64,000 nt of DNA. Origin: Megaleporinus macrocephalus (taxonomy: Eukaryota > Chordata > Actinopteri > Characiformes > Anostomidae). The DNA lies in contig CM038725.1 of NCBI GenBank assembly GCA_021613375.1, forward strand, positions 14,315,089 to 14,379,088. Direction: 5' to 3'. Within the stretch, counting starts at the first letter, position 1. Each line of letters starts with the position of its first letter. Below, in pieces: positions 1 through 22,878 of this stretch. The notes under the pieces were generated by a model. The model saw only the letters and a list, made by a program, of their open reading frames with translations, searched no databases and was not told where the DNA came from. Both the position numbers and the translations under genes were made by a program.

Positions 1-1221
1 TTACTCTGTAACTACTGGGGAAAAAAAGAAATCATGAAGTAAAGTGTTAGAACTTCTACAGAGTCTACTTATATGTATTGAACTTAAATGCTTCCTAGCT
101 ATATGGCCATATAGCTCAATATATAGTTAAAATAGATTTCTGCAAACCCCTATTAACAAAAATCACTCTTTGAAGAACTATATATTGAATACTGATTAGA
201 GGAACAGGTGTAGCAACAGTGAAATAGATGTAGGAGTGTAGGAATCAGCTAAACATGTAATTAAGTAACAAATAAAGCTGCGTAATGGCTTTTGATTTGG
301 TTTTAAGAGTTCTTTTGACACATATGACATTCATGTTTACAGTTTTAAGACCCAAAAATGGTCCTATATCACCTTTTTTACAAATGACCGTCTACCACCC
401 ACTTTATCACTTTTGATTCAACTAACAGGCTGTTAAAAGAGTTATAGTTAAGATATTGTGAACAATATGGAAGATTTTTGGTTTAACATGTACCAAAATG
501 AAGTAATATTACAGAATGTAAAGAAACAACAGTTTTTATGGTATTTCAAAGACTCTCTTGGTGAGTAAAGGGATGCAGTTTGATGCTGAACTGCACCGAT
601 TCTTCAGTAGATATATGGAAGGAGGAGTGAAAATGAGGAGGTTGGACTGTGTGGAGTGTACATTTTACTGATTTGCATCTTACATGCTGCTCCTTTAATA
701 CTGATATGGGTAAATGATCTCTGTTCTGACTGGCTGTCATGTATAGTGTCTCATTTAGAAAGCAGTGCAGACCGATACACTCCTAACTTCAGCATAAACG
801 AGCAGGGTTGAACTGCTGTAGGCTGAGCAGATGAACATGTATAGACATTCTCTTTATTCTGTTCCAAATAAGCTGGTTGTGTTAAAGTTTAGAAATATGG
901 GTTGTCTAGAGTCGGGAGTAAATGGTATGCTTTTTCGAAACATATGTAGTTTATAAGCTATAAAGTGAGAAATACAATTCTGTTTTCCATTGTATGGGCC
1001 TTCTAGACTAAAGTGCCCATGCAAACCTTTGCATATTTCAATTCTGCTTATATTGTCTTCATGTGCTTCTTGTCTGTATGTGTCCTATCACTTCCAGTAT
1101 AACACATCTCTTCTTTAATTCAAGGACGTACCATTATCTTTTCCCCCTGCAGTCCTATCAAGGTGTTTGGCAAAGATAAGACATCCTACACTGGGGGGTG
1201 GGGCGGGCAGGGGATACTTAC
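1..1221 (-). other. ckmt2 last intron (partial)
   Basis: Intronic sequence downstream of coding exon 8. I looked for the expected C-terminal exon (VELVQ to the stop) on the minus strand and did not find it. No repeat or other gene is evident. Confidence 0.8.
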
Positions 1222-10834
<9,613 letters not shown>

Positions 10835-10865
10835 CCTCACCGCTGAGTTGACTAGTCAGCTGTAC

Positions 10866-11731
10866 TGTGGATCAGGATGAGACAATAATTGTTGTACAGT
10901 AAATAAAGTACAAACATAGACACAGTCAAATCAATTATATCTTAAATGAAGAGCACAGGTTCAGCTCTCCAGTCACTGTATAGGTTTGATCAATTTTATC
11001 AAAAGCTCACATGAAATTCAATAACTCTGAGCTTTGGATGGACCTTGAATCTTGTGTAATGTAGTGTTCCGTCTAAAGGTCAGTATAAAGTTCAGTGTAA
11101 ATTGACACAAGGGTCTGTACCTTCAAGATCTATATTTATATGATTATTATTGTTAACATTATTCTTATTACTTCTATTATTTTTATTATTATTATTGTGA
11201 CAATGCTTAGAAAAAGCAGGCTCACAGCTGACATCATGATTCTATATATGAAGGTTATGAAACTAGTCTCCAGACAAAGCTTTAATGCTGCTGCAGGGCT
11301 ATTTTGGCCTCCTCCAGGTGGCGTCACTGAACCAACCCGAAGGCAGGCTGCAGCTAAATGAGCTGTGGAGGCAGTATTAATAGTAACAGGTCTAGATTAA
11401 GCATTACTGCCAAGTCTTTGCTGGCAGTAATAAGCTCCACCAGCCACATGATCCACAGTGACATTCTAGTCCGGTCAGAGGGCTTACAAGCAGACAGGAG
11501 CTTGAGAGAGAGGTCCTGGGGCGAGCGAGACCTGCAGCATTAAAGCTCCTGTCAACCCACAGCAAGGGGCAGTCTACAACCGAGACTGTACACTTCACAG
11601 GTGGCTGGATTTATCTTCCGTGTAACGAAGAGTGGAAAAGTGACTTATTGTGGTTTCTAAGTTTGTCAGTTTAAAGTCTAAACTAATGTACTAATGTGCC
11701 TTTGATATATATCCTATACATATATACATCT

Positions 11732-11789
<58 letters not shown>

Positions 11790-12041
11790 AACTTTGCATT
11801 TAATTCTTACACAAACTACTTTAATATTATATTAGTTGTTAGCAGCTTTGTAATCAATGAAAAATAACTACCAACTGAATGCATTAAGCAGACATTCTCA
11901 CTCATCCTACTAATTTTACATTAATGTATAAATTGTTTAATTATTTATGTGAGTATATATTTGCCTATGACCAAAAAAAAAACCAAATAAGATATCTGCA
12001 ACATATACTACAGTCGCAAATCCTTTCTATAAGTTACTTAC
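10866..12041 (-). other. Probable first intron of ckmt2 (5' UTR intron)
   Basis: Lies between a proposed non-coding first exon and the start-codon exon. Contains an ATT-rich stretch (11140-11200) and an (AT)n tract. No coding exon found. Confidence 0.45.
11735..11787. repeat. (AT)n microsatellite
   Basis: About 26 AT dinucleotides. Confidence 0.97.
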
Positions 12042-12175
12042 TGTAGAAAGAGTGGAGAGAAGGAAATGAGTTCCAGTCACACAGTCCAGCAGGTAGTACA
12101 CTGTGGAGTGAAGCTGTTCTGGGCCCTCGCCGCCAATAAGAGCTTATCCCAGCAGCCAATCCAATTTCTGCCGTC
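12042..12175 (-). promoter_or_regulatory. Candidate ckmt2 promoter and non-coding first exon
   Basis: On the minus strand a GC-richer stretch has two adjacent ATTGG motifs (plus-strand CCAAT at 12156-12165) and a third at 12133-12137. It then runs into sequence ending at a strong donor, TCTACA|GTAAGTAA, with the exon edge at 12042. MtCK genes have a non-coding first exon, which fits. No clear TATA box. The transcription start is inferred to lie near 12100-12130. Confidence 0.5.
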
Positions 12176-12866
12176 AGCATGTGAGGGCCGTCAGCACCTC
12201 CCTGCTGCTGGACCATTTTGCCCTTGAGCTTTCTCCCTCACAGGACGGTCAAAACCTCTGGGTCTTTCCACACCTACAGGACTGACTGATCCTGACCTAC
12301 AAGTTGCTACACACATAAACATACATGCATATTTCATGCTGTCATGGCGACCCTAGTCTATCACAGCAAGAGCATTGGATGGGATTGTATATTTTATATT
12401 TTGATATTTATATATTTGATTAATCAAACAAACGTTTCAGATAGAAGTTTAATATAGGCCCGTATACATGTGACTTCTGTCGCGTAGGTAGTGTAGAGCT
12501 GAAGGTTACACCTCAGTACTAGTGAGTGCTTTGCGCAAAAGAAACCTGAGAGCTTTGGTATTATCGAGCTTAATACCAGCGTCCCTGCTGGGTGGACACA
12601 TTCATCCCTCTCTTCCTCCAGTGGATTAGAGAGAGGGAGAGACAGAGAAAGACACAGAGAGACATTTTGTCATTTAAAACACAGCCGCCATTAAAGCTAA
12701 GGTATACATACAGTACGGAGTGAAAGTTAGTTTTATAGATTTAGAGACAGAAGAGTCAAAGTATACAAGCTATTAATTTTTCAGAAGGAGATTTCCAAGG
12801 TGACTGAATTTACTATAATGCAGAGCAGTGGCAAGAGAAAACTCGAAGTAATGTAAGTGAAATGTA

Positions 12867-12869
<3 letters not shown>

Positions 12870-12942
<73 letters not shown>
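12870..12942. repeat. (TA)n microsatellite
   Basis: About 36 perfect TA dinucleotides, the longest simple repeat in the window. Confidence 0.97.
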
Positions 12943-12943
<1 letters not shown>

Positions 12944-13539
12944 CAACATGCAACCATGCAACCCCTTGTAGAGCACTGTCAAACAAACAAACAAACATTG
13001 TCAGACAAACACCACTTCAAAGTTTTAAGAGACAGGAGAACATCAAGCTCCACTCCTGCTTCCACTGTGAGAGGACAACTGTACGTTATGGGCCTGAAAG
13101 GTTGTGTGGTTGTTCAAGAAACACTAAGAATAGGACATTTAACTGAAAAGACAATTTGCCAATCAAACAAAGGTGCTGCTGGTATTCTCTGGGGTGGGAC
13201 TGAGCATCAGACTTGAGTCCAGACTTTAACATTACTGAATGTGTTTGGATTTCTTGGATCGTAAAAGGCAGAAAACTTCTCAGGTGTGAAAATATCAAAA
13301 ATCCCTTCACATTTCAAATACTAAAAGAAAATAGTTAATGAAGTTAATAAACAGAAAATAGTAAATACTGAAACATTACATTTAGTTTATGCTTCTGTTA
13401 ATTTTGTATTAAATATGTTTTTGCTTTTTTCCAGACATAAAAAAAAATTTTAATTCAGTAAATAAAAAGAAGTCTCTCCAATCTCAAATTCAGAAGTACT
13501 TCAAAAACATCAAAATCTTATTCTCAGAACCTGTTCATT

Positions 13540-13735
13540 TTAGCTCTAGAGTCAATGTGGCCTTTACCATGGCTCTGTAAAGATCACGGGCTGCTCTGAG
13601 GCAGCAGGACGCATGCAAATAATTTACATGTCCTGCCTCGGGTTGCATAGAGATCTGAGAGGCTGTCACAGAGCCAAGAAATGCCAACGTCTCTTGCGCT
13701 GGCTGGGAATAAATAGTTCTTCCAAAAGCCAAAAA
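13540..13735. promoter_or_regulatory. Candidate conserved regulatory element upstream of ckmt2
   Basis: About 200 bp of balanced composition in AT-rich surroundings, with an octamer-like ATGCAAAT near 13613 and a MEF2-like CTATTTATTC on the minus strand near 13710. It lies about 1.4 kb upstream of the proposed ckmt2 promoter, so a muscle enhancer is possible. This is inference only. Confidence 0.3.
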
Positions 13736-15585
13736 AATGTCTCAGTGGTACACAGAGGGCAGATCGATTTCATGTTGATATGAGATACATCACACATTAC
13801 ATACGGTCTGTATTTACATAATTAAGTTCAAGGATACAAGTGACATGTATATTTTATGTGAATTGAAATGAAATGTTAGGAGGGAGAATGCAATTATCTT
13901 TTTTAACCACTAGGTGGAAGCACCTTCACATATCGCAGAGGACTGACAAACATGATTCACTTGCTCATTTTTATTTGAAATGAAAGCATGGAGTGCTGAA
14001 GCTATACATTCTCTGAAAGAATCAGTAAGCAAAAAAATAAATATATAGCAAGAGAACAAAGTATCGACATCATACAAAAAGCATTTCACATGAGGAATCC
14101 TGCTTAGACATGCACCGACATGCAGCACACAACAGCAATGCTATGTGCACACTTCTACTGGACACTAAAAATTCCTTTAAAAAAAAAGACAAAGGGACTA
14201 ATATGCTACATTTCTTTTGCCTAGTTTGCAATGTGGAACAGTACACAAGTAGTGCTTGCAAAACCAAAGTGTTACATTAAAAAAAAAGAAAGAAAATCAC
14301 CAAAACATAAACCCATAAGTGACATACTATATACAGAAAAGGGTCAAATAAATATGTTGAGAAATAAATACTACTATTAAACACTCAGGTAAGCAACGCT
14401 ACATTGCTGAAAGTGCAACCCACCCATTGCAGACCTGCTCCCACCTCAAACAACCCACTGCCTTTAATGTGTACATCCACACGAAGAGGAGAAAGAAGTC
14501 TAGCCGAATAAAGTTGTCAGACAAAACGATCATTGTCTTCATACAGCACAGTGGTAGATATATATTTATGGCCAGTTTTGACAGTCCTCTGCCAACAATA
14601 TGCATATCAGATTTCCAGCTTTCACGACCCTAGAAGTGGAAAAACGTGCAGTCCAATGAAAAGTCGTCTATCATTCTTTTGAGGTTTCAAGAAAAAGAGA
14701 CTATACAGCAGCTATGAAACATCAACACAAAAGAAAAAAAAAAACATCTCTCGCAATGTCGTTTTCCAGCATGCAAACATAGTCTGTTACATGCAAACTG
14801 ATAGAAAGGTCTGAGCTTATACTGTAGTGTTACACTGAAGTGGTGGCTTGCAGTGATGAAGGTAATTTAGGGTCCATTCCGCATTTAGAAACAACATAAG
14901 CCAAAGGTGTGTCCGTCCTTAAATCGGACTGACTTTCAACACGGTATTAGCTCTGATACTTCATAACAAAGTGCAAAATATGAACGAAGCATTATTTGCG
15001 TTCACTGCTACAAGCTGACCCTTTTCTTTGACCCAATTCTTTTCTGGTGGACATGCTAAATATATCATATCCAGACGAATAACAAACTAAAGGAAGAACC
15101 AGAATAAATAAGTGAAACGAGATTTTGATGCCTTTAAACAGGTGTACTGATAGTTCACTGTGTATTGATACACATATCCAATTAATATACCACTGTATTC
15201 TGTGGGACGTTATAGAAACTCTGAGCAAGCCTGGGGGACCTCGATTTTGAAGTGGGCAAGAGGGAAAGATCTAAGTATAAAATATAATAAAGAAATAAAG
15301 GGTTTGATGCAGGGGCACTAATGACAGGAGCTTCAGTCACAAAACCACATACTACCATTTTTTCAATTACGATGTCAGACAGGTTAAACTGCCATAAGAG
15401 CATTAGAAGTCCATTCATTAATATAGCACTCTTTTTTAGGTGCACCGTTTTGCGTCTACACTCACTCTGTCGTTTTATCAGTTCCACTTACTATAAGAGA
15501 GTTTTTTCTAGTTATAATTGCAGAATATAGTCAGTCTATTTTACTTTGTTACCCTGTTTTTCAATGGTCGGGTATTACGGAGCAC

Positions 15586-15725
15586 GTATTACTTGGGTGG
15601 TGGATCATTCTCAGCACTGCAGTAACGCTGTCCAATGTCCTCTCTATTAGTCTTTAAAGTCTTACAAAGTGCACCTATATAGTAAGTTGAGATAGCGTGC
15701 ACCTAATAAAGTGTTCTGGTGGTTG
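15586..15725. mobile_element. Partial copy of the fish element also found at 59819-61070
   Basis: 'gggtggtggatcattctcag' matches the complement of the segment near 60258-60278, and 'cacctaataaagtg' follows at about 15699. No intact ends. Confidence 0.45.
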
Positions 15726-16299
15726 GCTGGCTGGGGGCTCCTCCTACCTTCCCTGTTGCTTTTCCTGCTCCATGAGGATGCATCTCCTGTTTGTGTGTTT
15801 TTGCCAGATTTGCTGGTTGCTGTAGCTCCAGTGTGAAATTTCTTTTGTGGGAAGCTGTAGGAGGTGTAGCCTATTTTTTTGGTAGTTTGTCTTTGTTTCT
15901 GTTTAGGGAGGTAGGGTATGTTTTTGTATTTTCTTTTCTTTTTTGTTGAGTCTTGGACTTGATCAAAGACTCCTACAGGCAAGTGACAGACTGAAAGACT
16001 AGGCTAGGGCTAGAAACTGTGGTTGAAAAAGCACATTCAATGTTCCACAAGTGGGCATGCCGGGCATACAGTCTGTATAGGCCTGATTATGTGAGCCCTA
16101 CATTAAGGGTCTGGTGGCTCTGTTTTGCTATGGGCAGGCCACCTGCTGAATTACAGAGAAGGGTCAGAGCAAAGCTTTACAAAGTTATTCTGACCGCTCA
16201 TGTTTATCCTTACCTTTTAATTCTAATCCTTTTTATTCCATGCCTCCATCCCCAAGACATCAGAGGTCACTGATAAGATTGATAAGTATGAAAATGAGG

Positions 16300-16510
16300 T
16301 AAATCATATGCTATGGCCTTCCTAGTCATCAGATTTCAATGCCATCGAATAACCACTTATCCTTAGGAAGAACGGTGTTCCATCCCTCCAGTACAGTTTT
16401 AGAGATTTGTAGAATCGATGCCACTGAAGCTGTTCTGGTGGGATGTGGTGGCCCAACACCTTACAAAGACAGTTTATGTTGGTTTTTACTTTATTTTGTC
16501 ACGTAACATC
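16300..16510 (+). mobile_element. Tc1/mariner-like transposon relic
   Basis: 'tcagatttcaatgccatcga' reads SDFNAIE, a degraded form of the SPDLNPIE motif at the transposase C-terminal end. The segment 'ggtggcccaacacctta' followed by 'tttatgttggttttt' is a familiar Tc1-like tail in fish. Frames are broken. Confidence 0.5.
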
Positions 16511-17157
16511 AACTGGCTTATACTTCTATGGCTGCAAGTCGAGACTAGACTGCAGCAAAAAATATTTCTAAAGATAAATTTTGGTACACGTTGACATCAG
16601 TTTGAAAAGTCTGATATCAGTTTGCTACGACGGCTAAATATCCTATGTAACAATTCTTCTGGAAATATTGATTTCATACTGGCGAGAAGGCACCTTATAA
16701 GCATTTTATAATAATATCCATTTTCCTATAATTTTTCATTTTCCATAGTTTTCTTAGCTTTTTCTTTATAATATAATAAATTATGTATTTTATAATCTTA
16801 TTTGGGGGGCGGTCATCATGAAACATAATGCAGAATATGTATAAAATATCCTCTCTGACTAAAATCTGTAAAAAGCTACTATACATTCATATTCTTGTCA
16901 TATTCACCCATTAAAATAACAATCTGTTTTGGTTCGCTGCAACTGTCCTGTGACAAATGAAAGTACTGGGATCGGCTAATGGCAAACTAAAGGAAGGCAA
17001 AAAACATGGAGTCAACCCACAAAGTCACCACCACTGACCTATTAGAGAACAGATCTCAAGCCTCTACAGCAAATCTGTACCACCACACACTGTGTAAGTT
17101 CTGGCATAGAGTTCTACTACTGTACATGCTACATTTCTTCTTTTCAAACCGCCTTTC

Positions 17158-17163
17158 TTTATT
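17158..17163 (-). terminator. Candidate rasgrf2 polyadenylation signal
   Basis: AATAAA on the minus strand, about 310 nt after the stop codon. More distal AATAAA-like sites exist further on, so the 3' UTR may be longer. Confidence 0.3.
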
Positions 17164-17472
17164 CTCTTTGTAACGTATTCCTCTGTTTGAGCGTTAACTT
17201 GACCTTCACTTGACCCTTGACCTGCAAGACAGTGGCTGTGCACTTATCTCATATCTCATTCAGCTTCACTTCATTGGAACTTCAACTGAGGAGATTTTCA
17301 CTCAAAGTGCTGGAAAAATGATGACTTTTGTGTCTCCTCTCCTTCATTCACCCCACACCAGCAACTCTCCCTCCCCACGTCCTAACTTCCACACCATATG
17401 TGAGACGAAAATCATGTCCTCGTGAAAGAGAAGCACGTTTGGAAGTGGGATGCCTGCTGCAGAGGCTGCGGT

Positions 17473-17565
17473 TCAAGCAGGCAGCCTGGGCTCAATCTTC
17501 AGAGACAGGTCGTACAGCGTGTCTTCATCCATGATGAAGGCCTTATCCAGCAGGTACTGAGTGAC
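17473..17565 (-). CDS. rasgrf2: rasgrf2 last coding exon and stop
   Basis: 93 nt including the TGA at 17473-17475. Reads [20 protein letters not shown] and then [10 protein letters not shown]. The acceptor is TATCTAG|GTC. The ending identifies RASGRF2 rather than RASGRF1. Confidence 0.95.
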   Translation of the reverse strand, partial: VTQYLLDKAFIMDEDTLYDLSLKIEPRLPA

Positions 17566-20500
17566 CTAGATATGGTGATATTGGACCAGAACAAAATTAA
17601 AAAAATAATGAATAAAAAGCAATAGAACACAAGACTTCTCAAAGGCAGACATGCTGTGAATGTTCTAAGAAATAATATAATCTAAAATGCAAGCATGGCT
17701 CTCAATGCATAAGAGACAGAAGTGGCAGAAGTGCATTTGTAAATTGTTAAGTGACTTTTAAGTTAAAGTGAATAAAATGTTACCCATGAGTGTTCACATA
17801 AATTTGGAGGGGATACAATCTATACTTCCACTTTTTAATAAAAAAAAAATCAACTTTAATAAAAATCTGCTTCTTTAAGATTGATTGAATCAGGGTGCAT
17901 TCCAGTCCCGGCACACGTGTAATGACAGTTGATCTAAAGCAGTAGTTCTCAGTTGTGTTCCTGGACTTCCATTGACCTGCACACTGTAGAATTTTCCAAC
18001 TACTTACTTGTTATTAAAGACGTGACAGCCAAAAGCAACAAGTAGATAGATTATTATGTGTACAGAATCATATTATTAGTCCAGATTAAACCAAACACTT
18101 TAAATATTATTGGACAGCGCTTCATTTTGAATAGGGACTAGCAACTAAGGTCCTTATCTGGCTCTGTCAATCACTGAGCATGCATTTAACCAACCGACAA
18201 CAAAACTAAAGGCAAAGAGCCTCTGAAACACACAGTAACTGAGTCTGTATGAGCATCCAGACAACCAGCTTCTGGTAATGCCTATGGGTCAGTACTGAAG
18301 TACTCAAGTACCATGTATGCCATTGATTTGTTTTTTTGTTTTTATCTGTCTGTTTATGTTCTATAGAATAATGCCATTTGGCACTGTATCATTTCAAATT
18401 CAAATCTGATTTAAACAACAAAGATAGTGTCACTGCCAGTTATTTACTGATTGCACTGCTAGCATTTTAATTCAACATACTGAATATAGTAAAGGGCTGT
18501 GTACAAGTAGATAGGCCATTGAAATTGTTTTAATAGGGGCCAATTATGCTTATTTGTAGTGTTCATAATTTTGTTTTCGGGGTCTACTAGAATAGATTCA
18601 TTTAAATTTTCCCAAAACACCACATTTTTCCACATTTTTCAAATTAATCTATTCAGGTCGATCCCCAAAAAGAAAACTGCCTTCAGTCGACTGCCTACTG
18701 ATAAGCCCCGTGTGAGCTGTTTGGTCCATCACCACCCTACTACAAGTTCTGCCCCCACACTGCTGTGGCTATTCTATATGAAGGTGTCAGTTCTGGTGTG
18801 TGTTTGAACCAGAGTCCGATGCTGAAAGTTTTCTTGTGGAAGAGAATTTCTCCCTCCGGTGTGTGCTTTGGGTTTTACAGACTGTTTACATGCACCAAAC
18901 ACTCCATAAAACACTAAAGGACAGTGAAAAAAACCCAGAAAAAATATATGAGGTCCTCATTAAGTGAAGAGATAGGAGGTTCTTCTCACCTTCGGTTGGT
19001 GCTCTATTCTGTAGGGCGTCTGCTGGAACTGTCGGATCTCGCGAATGATATGAGAGATCTGTTGGTACAGATGTGACAGCATTTAAGGCACCAGCAACCG
19101 CTCTAAAGATTCCAGCAGTATTAATGCAATTAAACTGAGTTCGGGGCAAAACGATGTACAACAAGGTTGAAAATTCTGAATTCACCATTCTCATCTTGGA
19201 GAAGTTCACCAGACCCTCTTCAGTAAAGTTTGGCGTTCCCTCCTCAATAAATGCCAGGTCTGTCAGGTACATCCCCAGATAAGGGACGCAGGGTGGATTA
19301 CAACTGCAGAGCGACCAAAAAAAGAAAAATGAGGAACTGTGTGACAGAATAAAGCCAATTTAAAGCCAAGCCTTATGAGAGTCTCACTTCTTCAAGGTTT
19401 CTCGCAGGTTTTTAAATCGCCCCTCTGATGACACTGTCTTCTGTAGCTTGTCCATGAGCGCCTTTGTCTGCATAGAGATAAAAAAAGCATAATGTCAGAG
19501 ACAAACCCAGCATTTAGTTCTTATCTGTATTTGTTCTCTAATCTGTTTCCTGCAGAAACCATGCAGACTGGATCCTGCTATGAGTGCTCCGGTATTTGTG
19601 TCATACCCTGGTCCACTCACATCACCAGGATACTGTGACCTGTACTTAGAACTGGATGTTCAGTTTCCATGATATTGACATTTTACTTATCATTATTCTG
19701 ATACTGTCAATGTTTACTGCAGCCTAATTCAGCTTGAGGTATGTAACCCAATTTGAGAAAAGGGCAAATGACAATTAGCTTATGAAATCTTTAACAGGCG
19801 ATTTCTCTCTCTGCCTAAAGGCAATCAGAGTTAGTCAGAGCATAAATGTAATGCTCCTTAATTACCTGTAGGGTGATTATTTAGATAAGACAACAAAGAA
19901 CAAATAATTATATCATTAAGTGGTACATAGAAAACCAGTAAGAAGCCAGCAAATTATAATGATGTTACAAAACAATCATCTGTTACTAAACCTTTTTACA
20001 AATAAGGCACCTCATGCACATAACTTAAGGCACTTATTTACCACTTATTTACTATTTTACAATCATATGCATAGATCAGAGGTCTGTAATAGGCGGACTG
20101 CGGTCCGGGTCGGGACCCAGGCGTCGTCCAGTATGGACCCAAACCGATAAACTATTGAGAACTGCTTAATTTTGACAGTGTTTATTTTAAGCGGCAGATC
20201 TTTTCTTGTCTTTATGGTATACGGGCCCACAGACCAATCGTTTGCGTTGTAAGATCACCAAAGGCTCTCCTCAGCCAATCAGATCTGTGCAGATTCGCGA
20301 GTTCAGCGCGCGCATACAGGCGAGGTACAGAGCTAGAAGCAGCAGTCAGAGAGTAAAGCAAGAAAAAAGCAAGACGGCAAAAACCGACTTTATAACCAGG
20401 AATAGAGAGACATATATGTTTAGTCTTCCCACAGGCAGCTCCAAACCAACAGGTCAAGATCTGAAACTGAGTTAACGAGAAGTTGCAAGTTTTATTTACT

Positions 20501-22653
20501 TTTCTATGAATAAACTCTTTAAGATGCACTTTTTAAAAAGAATTTTGTTTATTTCATGTAAGACTTTTTATTGTTTTATAAATAATTAATTCAGTTCAGC
20601 ATTCAAAACAGTAAATACAGTTGAAATATACTAAACGCTATTTGTGATTTGGTTTATCTTTCAGTTGCTGATGACATAAAATGCTGATAGAACTACTAGG
20701 CTGCTTCGGTATACAGGATATGGCACTAAATCATGACACAAGTTACGGTCATAACACAAACACGGTCTGGACCTTGGCCTGAGGAAATTTCCTCTGACTG
20801 CACCTCACTGAATTCTAATTAAATACCCCTGCTCTAGATACTGCAATGTAAACTAATATCATTTTCTCTTTACTCTTAATTATCATCACATTTAGCATTA
20901 CTGAGATATTTATCACACATGTTGGAATAAGCCTTTTATATGATGTATGGCAGTTGTCATGAAGGGCTTATACAGGTATAATGTAGATTAATTAACTCAT
21001 TCTTTCCTGCTACGATTAACCTGTAATAAACTGTAATAAATGCAAACAAATTTGCATCAGGACTCTTACTGGAGGACGCTATAACAGTCTGACCATCACA
21101 CTTAAGCATACAGGCAGAAGCGTTACAATACAACGTACCTGTTTGCTGATTTTCGCCCATGTCTTCTTCAGCCTGTAGATGGCGCTGCGGTTCAGGGCAG
21201 AAGTAATCTCCAGCACACCGTTGTAATTGTTCAAGCAGCGGCAAATGTCAGCCACCGCCACCCACTTCTCTATGGAGCTGGCCCTGGAGCCCACGTCTGT
21301 GTGGCTCATGATCTGAGAGGCTACCAGGTTACTCATCTACAGCAAGAGAAAGAGAGAAATGCATCCCTATGATAATGCATGCACCATCCATGTATACAAT
21401 ACTTCAATACTCGGTTTAGAACAAACTGCAATCTCTCATTGGCCTCACATCATTAAAATGTTGGCTGGTCTTCATGATGTAGGGCGTTCGCTCAGTTTTG
21501 TCCATCTTCATCCAGCCCTGGCCCAGAAACTCCCTGAGATAGAAAGGAAGACAAACAGATGAGGGTGAAAGAGAGAACTTTGACAGATCCAGGTCTCCAT
21601 TTCTATCATGAACCCAGGACAGATAACACTGATATGAATTCTAGTATATCTGTGTAATATCCTATCATGGCATCAGTGACAGAACATATTTTTGGAGCTA
21701 TTTACTATAAAATATTTAAAAAAATATTAAACACTTAAAAAAATCAAATACAATTTAAATACATGTGAAAATGAACATACTGCTGTTTACTATTGAGAAT
21801 AAAGCATGTAAACAAGTTTTGTCTTGGCACATGTTTTGAGAGAGAAAGGTAAAGCGGGACACAAATGGCACTCAGACATTTATGTAGATAAATAGGTTAG
21901 AGTAGCACATGCTTTCGGTTATCATCTCGTATTCCAATAGTAAAGCCACCTGCCAATTCTGATAGCAATCAGACAGACAGTTCTCCAGATTCAGCCTGAA
22001 GACTTTTTCAGAAACATAATCTATCCAGTATTATATTCTTCCTGTATCATCACCGCTTAGAAATATTTAACAACTCACAGTGAGGATAAAGTACAGCTTC
22101 CACATGGTGCTCAAATAGCTTAAAGTAAACAACGAGAGAACCATGTAATTCAATTTTTGTCAATTTAGTGCAGAAGTCATGTAAATAAAACATAATAGAT
22201 TTTTTATTGTGTAGATATATGTTGTACTTGGACACAGTCTATTTTCTCTATTCATATTGGTGTATTTTAGTGTATTTAGGTTGGAACAACTTCTTTAAAC
22301 AGCATAGAATTGTATTGATTTATTTGTGTTTGCATGGAGTTTTTAGTGACTGTAACATCTAATGCCACTGTCCATTACAAGAAATCAAATTAATTTATAA
22401 TTTAAATTAAATGGTATAATATGAATAAATAGTATATATATATATATATATCTATCAATAAAAAGGTAACCAGACCGTCCCTATTCTGTAAAAACAATTT
22501 TGTTCAGACATCTTATCATTGGTCACTCACTCATAAGGAATGCTCCTGAAAATGATGTGGTCCAGGAGAGTGATCTGCTCAGCTATCTCCATCGCTGACA
22601 ATGATTCAAAGCACTCCGCCTTCGGGCATTCAGCCTATAAAGGAAGAGCGCGT

Positions 22654-22711
<58 letters not shown>

Positions 22712-22845
22712 CAAATGGCTAAGTCAACACACATTTACAGACCCTCACATAGTGCACAAACACCCGCAGAACATACTAAAATATTTAACAGTAGCCATGT
22801 GCTCAGCTCTAGATATAAGCTATAGGTGCACATGTATATATACAT

Positions 22846-22878
<33 letters not shown>

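Larger units (their letters stand above)
12260..17472. other. Region between the ckmt2 promoter and the rasgrf2 stop codon
   Basis: Holds a long (AT)n tract, a candidate conserved element at 13540-13735, transposon pieces between 15586 and 16510, and the rasgrf2 3' UTR of unknown length. The stretch 13900-15500 is repeat-poor and could be part of a long 3' UTR. No other gene was recognised. Confidence 0.6.

Noticed and set aside
13910..15487. Several short open frames downstream of rasgrf2
   Set aside because: No recognisable protein, scattered over both strands. The region is better read as intergenic or 3' UTR sequence.
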